A stretch of DNA of 64,000 nucleotides from Miscanthus floridulus (GCF_019320115.1 NC_089598.1:85135844-85199843), one strand, 5' to 3'. Positions 1 to 11,674 are shown, counted from the stretch's first letter. Translations and numbers: made by a program. Notes: generated from the sequence alone by a model not told the origin.

Positions 1-897
1 ACTACCAGGGAACGACAGGACAGGTGCTTTAGACCCTTCCGAGCGCCATAGAGCCTGAAAGGTATTACAGGTGCGTATTCCTCACCCTGTAGAGTTGTAG
101 GCGCCGCCTTCAGTCCTAGGACACGGAACCCGACGAAGATATATGACAACCACTATGCTCCAGAAAAGGATTTGCTATCTCCACAAATGACGGATATTCC
201 GTCACCACGCTATGGACCCAAGGGAGCGGCGCCCGCTTCCCAACCCCTCAGGTCCACCAAGTCAGAAGACCTTGACCACGGCGTTACTCCGGACCCCGAC
301 CCCACGTCCCTCCGACAAAGACTCATAGGAACCAGAAGGCATGCGGAGCAAGGATAGGGAGGCTCATAAGTCAAACCACCATGCTGCAACCCATACCCTG
401 CGCGGGGCAGCATTCTGTAACCAACCTGACATTCTATAGAGCCATCGATAGTATTGTAGGTGCTTATCTTCCTTTGCACTCATTAGAATGAAGGACGAGG
501 CCGGGGAGACGTGAACCACAAGACGTAGAGTATGCTTCCTAAAGCCCTCACCCTTGTAAAGATAGCCCCTTCATCTATAAAAGGGGAGGCGCTTCCTCCA
601 TCAAAGGGACCCGATCTTTGACGAAACAACACAAGACACTCACACACAGTCAAGCTGCGACCAAGCTCTTGGCCTCCTTTCAACCCTTCCATCAGAGACT
701 TGGGACCAGTCCCTCTCTCGATCGTTTGTACCCCCTACTACGAACTGTTCACGGTGCTAATAACACGAGCAGCAACAAACTGGACATAGGGACATTCGGC
801 CCGAACCAGTATAAATCTTGTGTCCTTTAGCGCACCATTCGAGCCTAACGTGCACTACTATAAATTTACTTGTCGGTGCTTGTACGAAACACCGACA
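1..897 (+). mobile_element. 3' part of an LTR (probable Ty3/gypsy)
   Basis: No protein is encoded. A TATA-like stretch (tctataaaagg, about 573-583) is followed by leader-like sequence, and the block ends at 897 in CACCGACA, the CA-3' end expected of an LTR. No primer-binding site follows. Instead the sequence enters TNP2 transposase coding sequence, so this looks like the 3' LTR or solo LTR of an element inserted into the CACTA element. The left end is outside the window, so family and target duplication cannot be checked. Gypsy is favoured from general layout only. Confidence 0.55.
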
Positions 898-911
898 GGG
901 CTATAAAGCCA

Positions 912-2169
912 GAGTTCTTGAAAATGGTCATCACCCGCATGTGCTACTTCCCGCATGTGCTACTTCTTTTCGAAGATCTCACAGAAGATGATTGGTAAGC
1001 AAGAGCTGAGTGACCTACATGAATTTGTGGTGGAGACACAAAACCAACTGGAGATGTGTTTATCTCCTGCTTTTTTTTATATAATGCCACATCTCATGAT
1101 TCACATGGTTCATCAGATACAGGAGCTAGGCCCTTACTACTTGCATGAAATGTGGTCCTATGAGCGGTTCATGTCGGTTCTAAGTCAATACGTGCATAAT
1201 CAAGCATACCCAGAGGGCTCTATGATAGAGAGTTACAGTACTGAAGAAGTCATCGAGTGCTGTCAAGAGTACCTAAAAGTACAGAAAGGGATTGGTAAAC
1301 CCGATTCTCATCACAAGGGTAGGCTAGCCGGGAAGGGCACCAGTGGTAGAAAAGTGTTCATCGACCATGATTACAAAGAGGTGAGTCAGGCGCATTACAG
1401 TATCTTACAGAGTACACAACTGATGCAACCGTACATTGATGAACACTTGGCTACCATTATGGCCGAGAGAAATGGCTGTTCGGATGATTGGGTCATGAAA
1501 CAACACAAGCAACGACTAACTACATGGTTGAAGAACCAAAACATATCGCCTGCAGAAACCACAAACTCTATTACCATCAGTAGGTTAGCAGAGGGGCCAT
1601 CGAGACAGGTGACATCTTGAAATGCTTATGACATCAATGGGTAGACGTACTATACCCATGCAAAGGATAGTAAATATGTGAACCAAAACAGCGGCATTCC
1701 AATAGAGGCTCTCGATGGATTGGGGTGAAAGATCCAATACTTTGGCATCATTGAAGAGATATGGGAACTTGACTACGGAAGGGATATAACGGTGGCCCTG
1801 TTTCGATGCCGCTAGATCAAACAACACCAACTGAACGAGATCAGATTGAGAGTCATGGACCTCGAGAATCTAGGCTACCAAGATGACCCTTGGGTGCTCA
1901 CTTCACGTGTCGCACAAGTTTTCTATATGTCTGACCCACAAAGTAACCTTCCCCCGAAGAAGAAGACAAAGCATGTGGTTGCCTCCGGAAAACAGCACAT
2001 TATTGGAGTTGATGGCGTGGACGATGTTGAAGCTTACAATAACTACGATGAGATGCCGCTATTCACAGACTTTCCTAAGAAGATCAGTGTTGTGGAAAAG
2101 AACCTCTCCAAAGACATATTGCCATGGGAACGAAAAGGTGTCAAGGGGAAAGTCGTTATAAGGGGCTAG
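912..2169 (+). pseudogene. TNP2-like CACTA transposase, C-terminal part, broken
   Basis: The reading frame from 955 to 1620 (221 codons) carries the C-terminal TNP2 region known as DUF4218. It shows IMPHLMIHMVHQIQELGP near residue 43, then the MWSYERFMSVLSQYVHN segment, which is characteristic of grass En/Spm transposases. A frame from about 1625 to 2169 continues with DUF4216-like sequence (DSKYVNQNSGIPIEALDGLG and LENLGYQDDPWVL). The two parts are separated by a stop (tga, 1618-1620) and a further in-frame tag near 1640. At 935-966 a 16-bp segment (ccgcatgtgctacttc) is duplicated in tandem, shifting the frame near the start of the surviving part. The N-terminal catalytic half lies left of the LTR or is lost. 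In life the protein would bind and cut the element ends; this copy cannot make a full-length product. Confidence 0.9.
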
Positions 2170-2195
2170 CTAGTTGTTGAACGTGGAGTGTTTAT

Positions 2196-2330
2196 GTAAG
2201 TGTGTGTTTGTAAGACTTCATTTATGCATGCGTGTGAGACTATATATTTATGTACGTGTGTAAGACTACATATTTTTGTATGTGTGTGAGACTACATTTA
2301 TGCATGTGTATGAGACTACCCTTTGCAACA
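2196..2330. repeat. Degenerate short tandem repeat (about 35 bp)
   Basis: Three to four imperfect copies of a unit like tttatgcatgcgtgtgagacta lie just after the transposase stop codon inside the CACTA element. It has no coding meaning. Confidence 0.6.
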
Positions 2331-2385
2331 TTCAGATGACTCTATTTAAACATCCACTCTATTACTACTAAAACTTTATGAAATC

Positions 2386-2800
2386 ACTTAACACTTTATG
2401 AAATGAAGAAATGACCAAAATAAAAGTAGGAGATTTTGATGAGTTATACAACTTTTATATTCATCACCTTTACAGCTGAAATCATTTAGTGTTTGAAATC
2501 AGGTTTGAAGCTGTCATTTTCTGAAATTTAAAATTTGAATTGTTCAAAATTAGTGACAAAGATAGATGACTAGACTAAAATGATAGAGCATGATTTTAGA
2601 AAATTTTAGGGAAAAACCATCACATTTGGAGTTAGTATGAGGGAGAAAAACTAGTTACAAGTTTCAGCCACAGATTAAAAAGAGAAATCACACTTGTTCA
2701 TTATTGATCATCATGAACAGTTGTGATTTTTCTTTTTAATCTCTGGGTAAAATTTGTAACTAGTCTTTCTCCCTCATACTAACTCCAAATGTGAGGAACT
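2386..2800. repeat. Palindromic spacer (hairpin) between CACTA genes
   Basis: An inverted repeat with arms of roughly 80 bp (about 2631-2710 and 2715-2793). The left arm starts cacatttggagttagtatga and the right arm ends with its complement, ctaactccaaatgtg. Just before it, 2390-2500 matches the 'aagaaatgacc...gctgaaatcattt' block of the array at 43.0-47.5 kb, and the hairpin itself also matches that array. One partial unit is present here. Confidence 0.85.
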
Positions 2801-2858
2801 TGGCATCATTAGCAGCCGCCCCTACATTACCTTCTCCTCTCTTCTCTGTTATGATGCC

Positions 2859-4260
2859 TTGATGCTCCAAGTTCAAGATCAGATGATGATTAACATGTTT
2901 CTGAGGCCTCTACCACTGCTACTACTCTTTGTTTATATATTATTGTTTTATATGACTACTTTGGTTTATAGCCCTTTTTTATTTCTTATACCTTCTCGCG
3001 TACCTAAAGCACACTTTCTTGCATCTATTAGAACAAAGCACGAAATAATATCATGGACACCAGACAGTGCAGCTCGATGCCCCGAGCATGATGAGCACCC
3101 AACCAATGAGGAGCAACCACTAGAGGACCAGCTAACTCAGGAGCAGTTCGATAACGAGTTAGAAAAGGATCTAGAAGTGATGCTTACTCAGGAACAGTGT
3201 GACAAGGAGGAAGGGAGAGCAGAAGGAAGAGTAGGAGAGGTTGTTGAAGGTGAAGAAGAGGATGATGATGATGATGATGACTCAGAAGAGGGATATGAAA
3301 GTCCCGAGGATCCTTTCCCACGTGAAGCCAGAAGGAGGCCAACGGAGGAAGATTTGGACAAGGATTTTGACCCGAACGAGGAGGTAGGGAAAAAGCCTTA
3401 GCTTGTAAATTTTGCTAAAGCTTTGGCTGTGTTACCTCTGCTAACACTTTGACCTATCGTATATACAGGTCCCTCCTAAAACTCAGAAAAGATGACGTCG
3501 ACGTCCATGACATCTCGCTGGACAAGATAGAGTAGAGGAAAGGAGAGCAGAGGCAACAGCCATAGAGACGGATCACGATGCCTCTGCTCCACAAACTCAA
3601 GACACAACCACGACTACCAAGTCTAAGAGGAAATGAGAGGATAGAAAAGGAAATCTATATCTAGATAAGGCATGCTATGTGATAACGGAGGTCGAACTAG
3701 CAGGGGAGATCCTTGAGCCAAAGGAATTAAGAGGAAAATTCCGTAATACGATCGGGGCCCTAGTAAGAGATAAATTGAACCTAGCAATCCCTAACTATAA
3801 AGAGGTACCAGAGAACACAAAGAATGCACTATGGGATAGGCAGCTGAAGGTTAATTTTAGATTTCTGGAGGGTAAGCATGAATTGGTAAAAAAATGTTAT
3901 CAGGATGATGGGAGATTCATTCCGACGTTGGAGGTCGGAGCTCAACACGAAGTATATCCAAAAGGGGTTAACTCCCTTTAACAAGTTTGATAAAATAACT
4001 CCTAGTCAATGGGAGGAGCTCGTGGCTCAGAAGACTTCACTGGAGGCATTAGAGCTCAGTGTCCATAACACCGAGCTGGCGAAGAGGAACAAACACCACC
4101 ATCATCTAGGCCCCTATGGCTACTATGCCAAGGAAGAGCAGTTTAGGAAGATGGACGAAGAGACCGCAGCTACTGGGAATATCGATGTGACGAATTTGAA
4201 GGTACGCTCAAGGAACTAGATATGTGCAAGGAGTACAGAATCATCCGACAGTAATCTTAA
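2859..4260 (+). pseudogene. Ptta/En/Spm-type second CACTA gene, 5' half
   Basis: Exon-like open stretches at 2859-3401, 3679-3981 and 3905-4219 together resemble the plant transposase family Ptta/En/Spm (Transposase_24), the accessory DNA-binding gene of grass CACTA elements. The first part contains a very acidic run (EEEDDDDDDDSEEGYESPED, about residues 132-152). A GT-AG intron may separate it from the next block (donor after 3403, acceptor before 3469). The block at 3679 carries the RGKFRNTIGALVRDKLNLAI motif. The following segment (RRWRSELNTKYIQKGLTPF, then GPYGYYAKEEQFRKM) continues in another frame, so a frameshift lies near 3905. No complete frame remains. Confidence 0.75.
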
Positions 4261-4278
4261 GTTTGATAAGCTGGAGAC

Positions 4279-5119
4279 CTAAGAGGCGGTATCAAGGATA
4301 CTGAAATATGCTGAAGACAAGGAGAATGGCTCATTTAATCCTTCTAGAGAGAGGGACGAGCTTAGCCTTGGCTTGAGAAACAAGAAGCACACAGGCTGCA
4401 CCAGGGGGCTAGGGAAAAGGACGACCTGGAAGCAAGGATTCGAAGAGGACAGGCACATGTACAAGAAACATGGCCGAGACCGGGAGACTAGTCTTGAGCT
4501 CCAATTGAAGGCTCTAGTTGCGAAGGCGCTGGAGGAGCAAGGACTGTCTATAGAGCCACGGATATTAGTGACGCCGCCGGGAGAACTGGCATTAGTTGGC
4601 AGCCCTCTGAAAGTTCCTAGCAGCCAAGGTTCCATTACAGCCACAACCCCAGTCGATTGTATACGGGAACCAACTAGTTGCACCTTGGTGTTTCTCAGCG
4701 GCCGGCAGAACACTGTGATGGAGGTGGCAACGGGTGAGGCACATCCTCCCGGTGGATTACACCATAATAATAAGATACCTCTGGACTACACTAGGGTCGA
4801 GGTGCATACAGTGAAGTCCGAGTTCATGCAGTGGAGGTTAGACTATGCAACTCCCAAGGGGCTGGTGTTACTCGGAGACGTTATGGGGTAGTTCATCCTT
4901 TGGCACAAATAGGACATTATATTGACTGCTTCTTCGCCGCCTCCCCCTCTCCCAAATTTGGAGCGAGTTGTTGAGGTCGGGGAGATATTTTCACCATCTC
5001 GTAACCCCCACATTCCTGAGATGTCACATTCTTCCCCGCCTCCTAGCGAGCATGTGCCTGATGAGATGCCACAACCTTCTCCAGCTTGTACCGAGCAAGT
5101 GTATCATGAGATACCATAG
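4279..5119 (+). pseudogene. Second CACTA gene, middle part (DUF8039-like region)
   Basis: A charged, probably helical segment (4373-4600) leads to a conserved block ending LDYATPKGLVLLGDVMG. In relatives this is followed directly by a QFILW motif; here the Gln codon is TAG (4889-4891), and the expected FILWHK follows. This matches the DUF8039-type region of grass CACTA second genes. A Pro/Ser-rich linker with repeated HSSPPPS and PQPSP motifs runs from 4925 to 5116, ending at another in-frame TAG (5117-5119). The frame then continues unbroken into the protease part, so this is one gene interrupted by nonsense mutations rather than separate genes. The assignment rests on remembered family resemblance and has not been searched. 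Confidence 0.65.
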
Positions 5120-6858
5120 TCTTCTCAACAAGCACAGCTGATACATGAACAACGAGTGCCTCCTAAAGAAGCTGCAGCACAAGAAGATGAGGACGTGCCT
5201 GAATGGGAACTTCGAAAGAAGCATCCAATCACCATAAGGCCAGTTTATGTTCCGATCAAAGACGTCTCATCGGTGTCCAAGTGGTATTCCCATGACCAGT
5301 TCAAGCCTGAGAACCAAGTTAAAAAACTCCCATCATGGGGTTCTAAGGAGGCCGTCACTAGCAAACTCCACCAAATTGCAAAGCAGTATCCAAATATTGA
5401 TGCCATCAAATGGTCAAAGGATTGCCCGAAAACATATGAAAGAGGCAAGCCCTTCCTACCAAACCGGGACATTCAGCGCCTACCACTTGGAATAAGAAGG
5501 TTCCATGATTGGTACTTGCGTGTTCTCCCAACGAGCATAGATATCATACAAGCATGCTTCCCCACCGGCACATTTGGAAGCCCAGCCGGTAAAATTGTCT
5601 TTGACTTCAATGACATGCAAACTTGCTTTCACCTGGGAGAAATGAAGATGAATCTAATTCGCACGTGGTGCCTGTAAGTCCTTGTCCTCTCGATATGATA
5701 TGAATGTAATCTTTGAATTTTGTTGTAACTAACCCACGCCGTGATTCGTAGAATGCAAGTGCACATTGTCAAACAAATGCCAAGTGTGAAAGCCGGGTAT
5801 GTGGACCCTCAAGCTATAGCCCAAACAAATTTCAATTACCCTAAACGGTGGACACTTGATGCCAAAGAGTTAGCTGCTGCAAAGACTCTTCGGGAGAAAG
5901 AGCACATCCGTACGGCGAAACTAAGGGAAGAGTCCCTTAAGGTTGCGGCATACATTGCTCTGGCTTTCAAAAATCTCCAACAACACTCTACTATATGGCT
6001 ACCATACAACTTCGAGTAAGCTCAACTCTATACTTAAAGCTTTGTTCGATATATTTTATTCGATGCAAAAGAGCTTATCTAGTTCTATGATTAAATTCAT
6101 GCAGCAACCACTGGATTTATATAGCCGTCGATGTCGGGAGGAGCATGGCATGGGTCTTTGATTCATTAGATAAGGACACGGTGACATACAAAGACTTCAT
6201 ATCGATTCTCAAGACGTATACATATCGATAATCCTCATTAGCTTATATATTTGTATACATACTTGTAACATTCACTTTTGGATACTAACAAGTTGTATTT
6301 GCTAAAATAATTCGAATAGGGCATTTAGGTTATATGTCACTAATCATCATGGAAGGCATGATCCAGCAAGAAAGGAAAAGCTAGATATAAAAACACTATG
6401 TGCGGTAAGTGTAATTTACTTCTTCAGTACTCCATTACATGGCTGTCAAAAGCATTACTTAACATTTTCATATGCAAAACACACAGTGCCCCAAGCAGAA
6501 GCCTGGGAGTGTACATTGTGGATACTATATATGTTCTATAATGAGTAACACCGGTGTCTACAGAAGACATCCCTTAAGGGTAAGTTTGAACCTCTTCATC
6601 CGTAGTATAAAAACTTCGTAAATGGTATGAAATACTAAACCGAAACTTATTCTCTTATAGTGGAGAGAAGAGAGAGGAATGAAAAGATACCCATACAAGG
6701 ATGACCAACTCTTAGAGCTCGTCGGCGACCTTTGCAACTTCATATTGGACCGAATTGTGTACGTCAGAGGCGCCTACTATGACCGAGAGTCTGAGTTAGG
6801 TACAAATCCTCAGTACCAACACCTTTGTGAGACTGAAATGCTAGCTCTAGGACGTTGA
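5120..6858 (+). CDS. Ulp1-like (C48) cysteine protease domain of a CACTA element, multi-exon
   Basis: Six exons can be read with GT-AG junctions and matching phases: to 5673, 5752-6015, 6105-6215, 6320-6404, 6487-6579 and 6661-6858 (stop tga). The exon joins restore continuous family-like sequence. The catalytic set of Ulp1/SENP proteases is visible: His in NHWIYIAVDVG (exon 3), Asp in VFDSLDKD (exon 3), Gln in CPKQKPG and Cys in VHCGYYIC (both exon 5). Such domains are known passengers of plant TEs (CACTA and MULE) and may remove SUMO or SUMO-like tags; that role is inferred. No ATG starts this part: its frame is continuous with the upstream DUF8039-like region and is cut off from it only by the TAG at 5117-5119. 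The gene as a whole is therefore nonsense-mutated while this domain is intact. Confidence 0.8.
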
Positions 6859-6954
6859 TAACAATATGTATGGAATTTATATATTTAATGATGGATTGTA
6901 TATATTCTTGTGAATTGGACTTGTAATTGTAGTTTATAGAATACTCTTGTGCTT

Positions 6955-7145
6955 GTAGTCGCGGTCGCGGGGCGTTCGGCAACGCGAACGCTGGTCGCGG
7001 GGCATTCGGCAACGCGAATGCGGTTTGGAACGTTGGTCGCGGGGTGTTCGGCAACGCGAACGCGGTTCGGAATGTTGGTCGCGGGGCGTTCGGCAACGCG
7101 AACGCGGTTTGGAACGTTGGTCGTGGGACGTTTGGCAACGTGATT
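6955..7145. repeat. CACTA subterminal tandem repeat, 42-bp unit
   Basis: The core gcaacgcgaa recurs at 6979, 7009, 7051 and 7093, with a mutated copy at 7135. Spacings are 30, then 42, 42 and 42 bp. Each unit carries ggtcgcggggcgttcggc. Arrays in this position are the usual binding sites of the TNPA-type protein in En/Spm elements. That function is by analogy. Confidence 0.85.
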
Positions 7146-7179
7146 TTGAATTGTAAATTTGAATTTTTTTTTTTGCGGG

Positions 7180-7419
7180 AAAATATACTGTAGGGGCGGT
7201 TCTAGATTAAACCGCCCCTACAAATAGCTGTTTGTAGAGGCGGCTGGTACTACAGCCACCCCTACAAATCGATTTATAGGGGCGGCTAGAAACACCAGTA
7301 GCCTGGGAACCGCCCCTACAAATGCATGATTTGTAGAGACCCTTACGTAGGGGCGGCTAGGCAAACCGCTGCTACAAAGAGTTACTAGTCGCCCCTAAAA
7401 ATGATTTTTGGTAGTAGTG
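7180..7419. repeat. CACTA 3' terminal region with GGGGCGGCT palindromes
   Basis: Multiple direct and inverted copies of tgtaggggcggct / agccgcccctaca lie between 7190 and 7400, followed by the terminal sequence ending GGTAGTAGTG at 7419. The same motif fills the terminus at 47525-47740. Confidence 0.9.
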
Positions 7420-7461
7420 AGCGTGTGAGGTGTGACACACAGACACCCGTGCGGCAATGAA

Positions 7462-7600
7462 CAGCCTGTTCGGTTGGCTGGTTTGTATCATTGTTAGTTC
7501 ATAAAGAAGTACTGCTGACTGATTTGTGTGAGAAAAAAATACTACTCTAACTAAAATTTTACGATTATTTATGATAAGCCACGACCAAACGAATACACTG
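7462..7600. mobile_element. MITE-like element
   Basis: Begins cctgttcggttggctggt and ends near aagccacgaccaaacga, an imperfect inverted pair. Its middle (gactgatttgtgtgagaaaaaaatact) recurs at 19640-19760. It lies within the presumed last intron of the TGA gene. Superfamily is not certain. Confidence 0.55.
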
Positions 7601-7807
7601 TGAGCTGGTGGATCACCTCACCTCCGCCACCTACTCCCGGCCGTGCGAGTTGCGACTGAGACTGATGCATGATGTAGATGGAGACTCGTAGACACGTGAC
7701 ACTCATGTACGTACGCAGGCGGCGTCTAGCGCGGCTTACTATAGCACGACGACTTCTCTGGACGGAGCTTAGCAGCTTAGCTTACCACGAACTGTTCCAT
7801 CAGCTAA

Positions 7808-8152
7808 GAGGGTGTTTGGTTACTACAGAAAAAATTTAGTCCCTGTCTCATCGGATGTTTGGACATATGCATGAAGTATTAAATATAAACGAAAAAAAAT
7901 AACTAATTGCACAGATTATGGCTAATTTGCGAGACGAATTTTTTAAGCCTAATTAGTCCATGATTTGACAATGTGGTGCTACATTAAATATGTGCTAATG
8001 ACGGATTAATTAGACTTAATAAATTCGTCTCGTAAATTAGTCTCCATCTATGTAATTAGTTTTATAATTAACTTATATTTAGTTTTTCTAAATAGCATCC
8101 GAACGTCTGATGTGACATGGACTAAAATTTAGTCATGAAACTAAACACCCCC
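7808..8152. mobile_element. Tourist-like (PIF/Harbinger) MITE, 345 bp
   Basis: Terminal inverted repeats GAGGGTGTTTGGTT (left) and the complement of GGGGGTGTTTAGTT (right) are flanked by the 3-bp duplication TAA (7805-7807 and 8153-8155). The interior is AT-rich and imperfectly palindromic, with gcgagacgaattttt opposite aaattcgtctcgtaaatt. It is non-coding and lies in the presumed last intron of the TGA gene. Confidence 0.85.
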
Positions 8153-8553
8153 TAATACTGTGACGTCCTACGTACCTGCTACCTCCTTACTTGCCCCTGC
8201 TAATCCACTGCACCAAATCCCTGCTGCTGGACCAATAATTGACTAATATGCGTGCCATCAACTTTGTATATATAATAATAGTATGTACTTAGAAGTTTCA
8301 TTTTGGGGGATTGTTGGCATATATTGGTTGGTTGTGAGGTACGTACGGTGGTCATGCTGACGTGCGATGGAACCACGGCCACACATGTCAGTGACACATC
8401 CAGCCGGTGGGCATGATCAAACAGGTGTCATTTCAGGTCCGTACTTGCGTTATTGTGCCACGCTTGCGTGTGTACCTTTCTTGCTTCTTGGTCTTTCGGC
8501 CGGTGGGTATTAGGCTGCTATTAGCTAGCGGCAGATGATGAATTTTAGCGTAC

Positions 8554-11500
8554 CTTGACGAGCTCGGAGGGGCGGAAGCCGCCGATCCAGAGGAAGCAGC
8601 GCTCGGCGGCGCCCTTCCACAGGCCGGAGAGGAGGTGGAGCGGGTCGGCGCCGGCGACCCGGGCCTTGTGGCCCATCAGCGCGCCGTAGTGGGCGGCGGC
8701 CTCGTCCACGTACGCCCGCAGCTCGCCGTCCGGCCGGTGCTCCTCCGCGGCGGCCCGAAGCCGGGCCACCACCTTGCTGTGCTCCCCCAGCCACCGCTCG
8801 TACTCCAAGTTGAACAGCGCCGCATCTGCATGCATGCAAATGCACGTGCAGTGCAGGTGCAGCCTTTCATGAGGTTGATTGATGAGTTATAGATATATGT
8901 CATCAGTGGCAAAAGCAAAGCAAACCTGGGCTTAGAGTTCCTGCACCCCATAGTGCACCCTATGAAGAAATGGAAGAAGCATAATTAGTACTTGAAAGTT
9001 CACAATTAAGCAAAAAAAAACATCGAATGATGTTTTGCAATGTCTGTTTATGATAAGTAAGCCATTTTGTTGCAATAATGTGAAGAAACTTCCTCTGAAA
9101 GAATTATAGGGTCTCCTGTCATTGTAACCAAATTGTTCTAAAATACTCCTACATATTCAAACGAGATATATATTCTTCATCACTTTACCTGATGGGTTAT
9201 TGTCATCTGCATCTCCTGCTCTAGCTGTGCCAGCTTGATCCTGCCTGACTCTAGCTGCTGAATATAAGCCTGTTTCACACGCAATCAACTAGACATAAGA
9301 AATTAAGTAGCTTCTATTCTATACTTATCTAGTGCAGCTCATATCTTCCATGAAGATGAAGAAACGGAACTTTCAGAAGAAAATATATATATGTATATGT
9401 GTAGTCCAAAACAACTACTTTCTTAGGTAGTAGGTTAACTTCGTACCACCCTATAATATGTCCAGTCTACTCCCCAATCCCCATCTCTTCGTTTGTCAAT
9501 TGCCCTTTCTTGCAAGACTTTTTCTCCTCATGTTTTGAGGGTTGACTTGTCCACTACATATATTTTTAATCAGTATATATTACTACTGCTTACTAGCTTG
9601 GGAAACGGTAGAGGTCGTCATCATCGTCAGTAATAAATAAACCCTACAATACATAATTACCTTCTTCCTCAGCCTGCTCTTCCTGGCGGCCTCCCTATTC
9701 TGCGCGAGCCTCCGCAACGTCTTGGGGTCCGGCGTCCGGGGGCCCTCCTCATCCGAGCTCGAAGCTCCCGCGGCGCCATGCTTGCCTCTGGCGGCGCTAC
9801 CTTCTCTCTGGTTGTGAATTGTGATATATAACAAAGCATTACATTTGCTGTACACGTACATGAAGCGTACGAGATGAGATCGATCGGATTGCATATATAA
9901 TTACCTTGATTGCTGCCTTGGAGCTCTTGCCGGCGGCGAGCGGCCCGCCTCCCACCTTCAACGACGGCGCCTGCGAGTTCTTGGAAGGGCCAGCGACCTG
10001 TGCTACCGCTGCTGAAGAAGAAGCCATGGAACCCTGGGTAGGAAGAGAGGAATGAAGGGCATATATATGCATGTATGTATGGCATCATCATGAAGCAATC
10101 ATCTCTTGTGCTTTGAGGTATAGCTAGTAGGTCGTTAGAGCTTGAAAGGATGATACCTTTGGAGATGGCTCGATATGATGCATTGGCTGGGAAGGGAAGA
10201 TGTTGAGAGTCTCTGCACGCATGAAACAAGTCCTGCAAACATTATGACTTTGTAGAGCGCACAAAAGGCACACGCACGCATGTCAGCATGTGCACATATA
10301 CTATTGTGTTTCCTAATATGGCTGGTTTTCTCCATGCGTGTGCGAAAACTATCCTCAGATAGGTTGTTTTCATTTCACACGCAATGGTAATAAGTGGTTA
10401 ACTGGTAGTAACAAAGGAAAAAGGAGGTGTAAAATGCTGGTACTTAGTGTCAGAAATGGGGGGAAAAGCGTGGAACAATAATTGTTCAGTTGCCTAATTT
10501 TAGCATGACATCTTGAAACTATATTAGTTAGTGTTCGTTACGTGTCACTCTACTCCAACAGCTAGCTACTTAGTTGGTAAATAAGGGAATTGGGATCAAC
10601 TGAGGAAATTGAACACATTGAGATCTGCAAACCACAAGAGCTAAGTGGAAAGGAAATCGAAGACTACTCAACACCATTATTTGGTTTGCATTTCTGGCTA
10701 AGATACAATTTAAACCAGTCATATCACAACGCTTACATGTGGACAAGTTTGTGATACATTAATTTGGAACTAATGGAATTTTGGCAATGACATATTCCTT
10801 CAATATATATGTGCTTATAGTGAAAAGTGAGTAAGCGACCAAGCATTTTTCAACATAATGAACTTTCTTTTGCAGAAATCGAGCCGCTTACGCGGTTGTT
10901 GTTCTTGAATTGATGTCTTAGCTTGCTGCCCGTCAAAGTAGAGGAGTAGGGCTTGGTCCAGATCGGATGACATGTCATATCCTTCGGGATCCCTTCTCCT
11001 GCACTTTCACAGATGCAACAGAATATCACAACTGCTCTCATTTCTATTGAGTAACTAGTTCCACAAATTTAAAAGGGCTTTAATTAATTGAGAAGGGAGG
11101 GGAATAAATTAAGAAAGTAAGTAGTACTGAAATAATATATAGCTTGCATAGAGAGGATGAACTAATCCATTTTCTTACTATAGGTTGTTCACCCAAAGGA
11201 CATCAATTATTTGTTTGGGACTATAGCATATATCATCAAAGAATCGCTCTCCAACAGGAAGAACTAAAAAGAAGCAAAAAGAAGCGTGAGAGGGGAGGTA
11301 AAGCTTATTAATTGATGGTCAGATCGATTTGATAGCAATCATTTACTCACAACACAACTTGAACTAGCTAACTTGAAGAAAAAATCATCGCATGATGAAA
11401 CAAAGACCATAAGAAGAAGGAAGGAAATAGGGATCGGATCTTCTATCAACCATAGCAAACTTCTTCTGCTAATCATGATGACCAGATAAACAAGACTCTC

Positions 11501-11674
11501 AAATGAAATCATCCACTGTATAGAATTGGGGAAAAAAAGAAGGGACCCATACGGTGCAAATCAAGTTTGAGAAAAAAGGTCAAATCGAGAAAGCTAAATG
11601 GATGGGTTAACTTACATGCTGCCATGGAGGGATGAAGAAGCTTGGACCATCCCGGAGGTGGATGGATAAGCCAT
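8554..11674 (-). CDS. TGA-type bZIP transcription factor, last exon not in window
   Basis: Seven coding exons with GT-AG junctions and consistent phase: 11616-11674 (ATG at 11674), 10157-10232, 9905-10033, 9661-9807, 9189-9269, 8926-8959 and 8554-8825, giving 266 codons. The basic region RRLAQNREAARKSRLRKK (about residues 120-137) has the N-x7-R signature. The zipper begins AYIQQLESGRIKLAQLEQE, the splice falling exactly at the basic/zipper border as usual in TGA genes. Exon 7 is the start of the DOG1 domain (FNLEYERWLGEHSK to ERCFLWIGGFRPSELVK). TGA factors bind TGACG (as-1) elements in the nucleus and work with NPR1-type co-regulators or floral glutaredoxins. The C-terminal part of DOG1 (over 100 residues) is missing: a good donor follows exon 7, but 7420-8553 holds only MITEs before the CACTA end. 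The gene is either split by the CACTA with its last exon left of the window, or truncated. Clade is uncertain. Confidence 0.88.

Larger units (their letters stand above)
898..7419 (+). mobile_element. CACTA (En/Spm) DNA transposon, right-hand part
   Basis: Gene order on one strand is TNP2-type transposase remnant (about 912-2169), AT-rich spacer with a large hairpin, Ptta/En/Spm-type second gene (2859-5119) and Ulp1-like protease (to 6858), then subterminal repeats. The right end reads ...GGTAGTAGTG at 7410-7419, whose reverse complement begins CACTACTACC, the diagnostic terminus. The three bases after it (agc, 7420-7422) would be the 3-bp target duplication, but the left terminus is beyond the window, interrupted by the LTR at 1-897. 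Several genes carry stops or frameshifts, so this copy is unlikely to be autonomous. It sits in what appears to be the last intron of the TGA bZIP gene. Confidence 0.9.

Noticed and set aside
6764..7138. 124-codon minus-strand frame with repeated PNAPRPTFQTAFAL
   Set aside because: It is the antisense reading of the 42-bp CACTA subterminal repeats.
8635..8951. Alternative frames over TGA exon 7
   Set aside because: They are shadows of the DOG1-encoding exon; the spliced frame matches the family.
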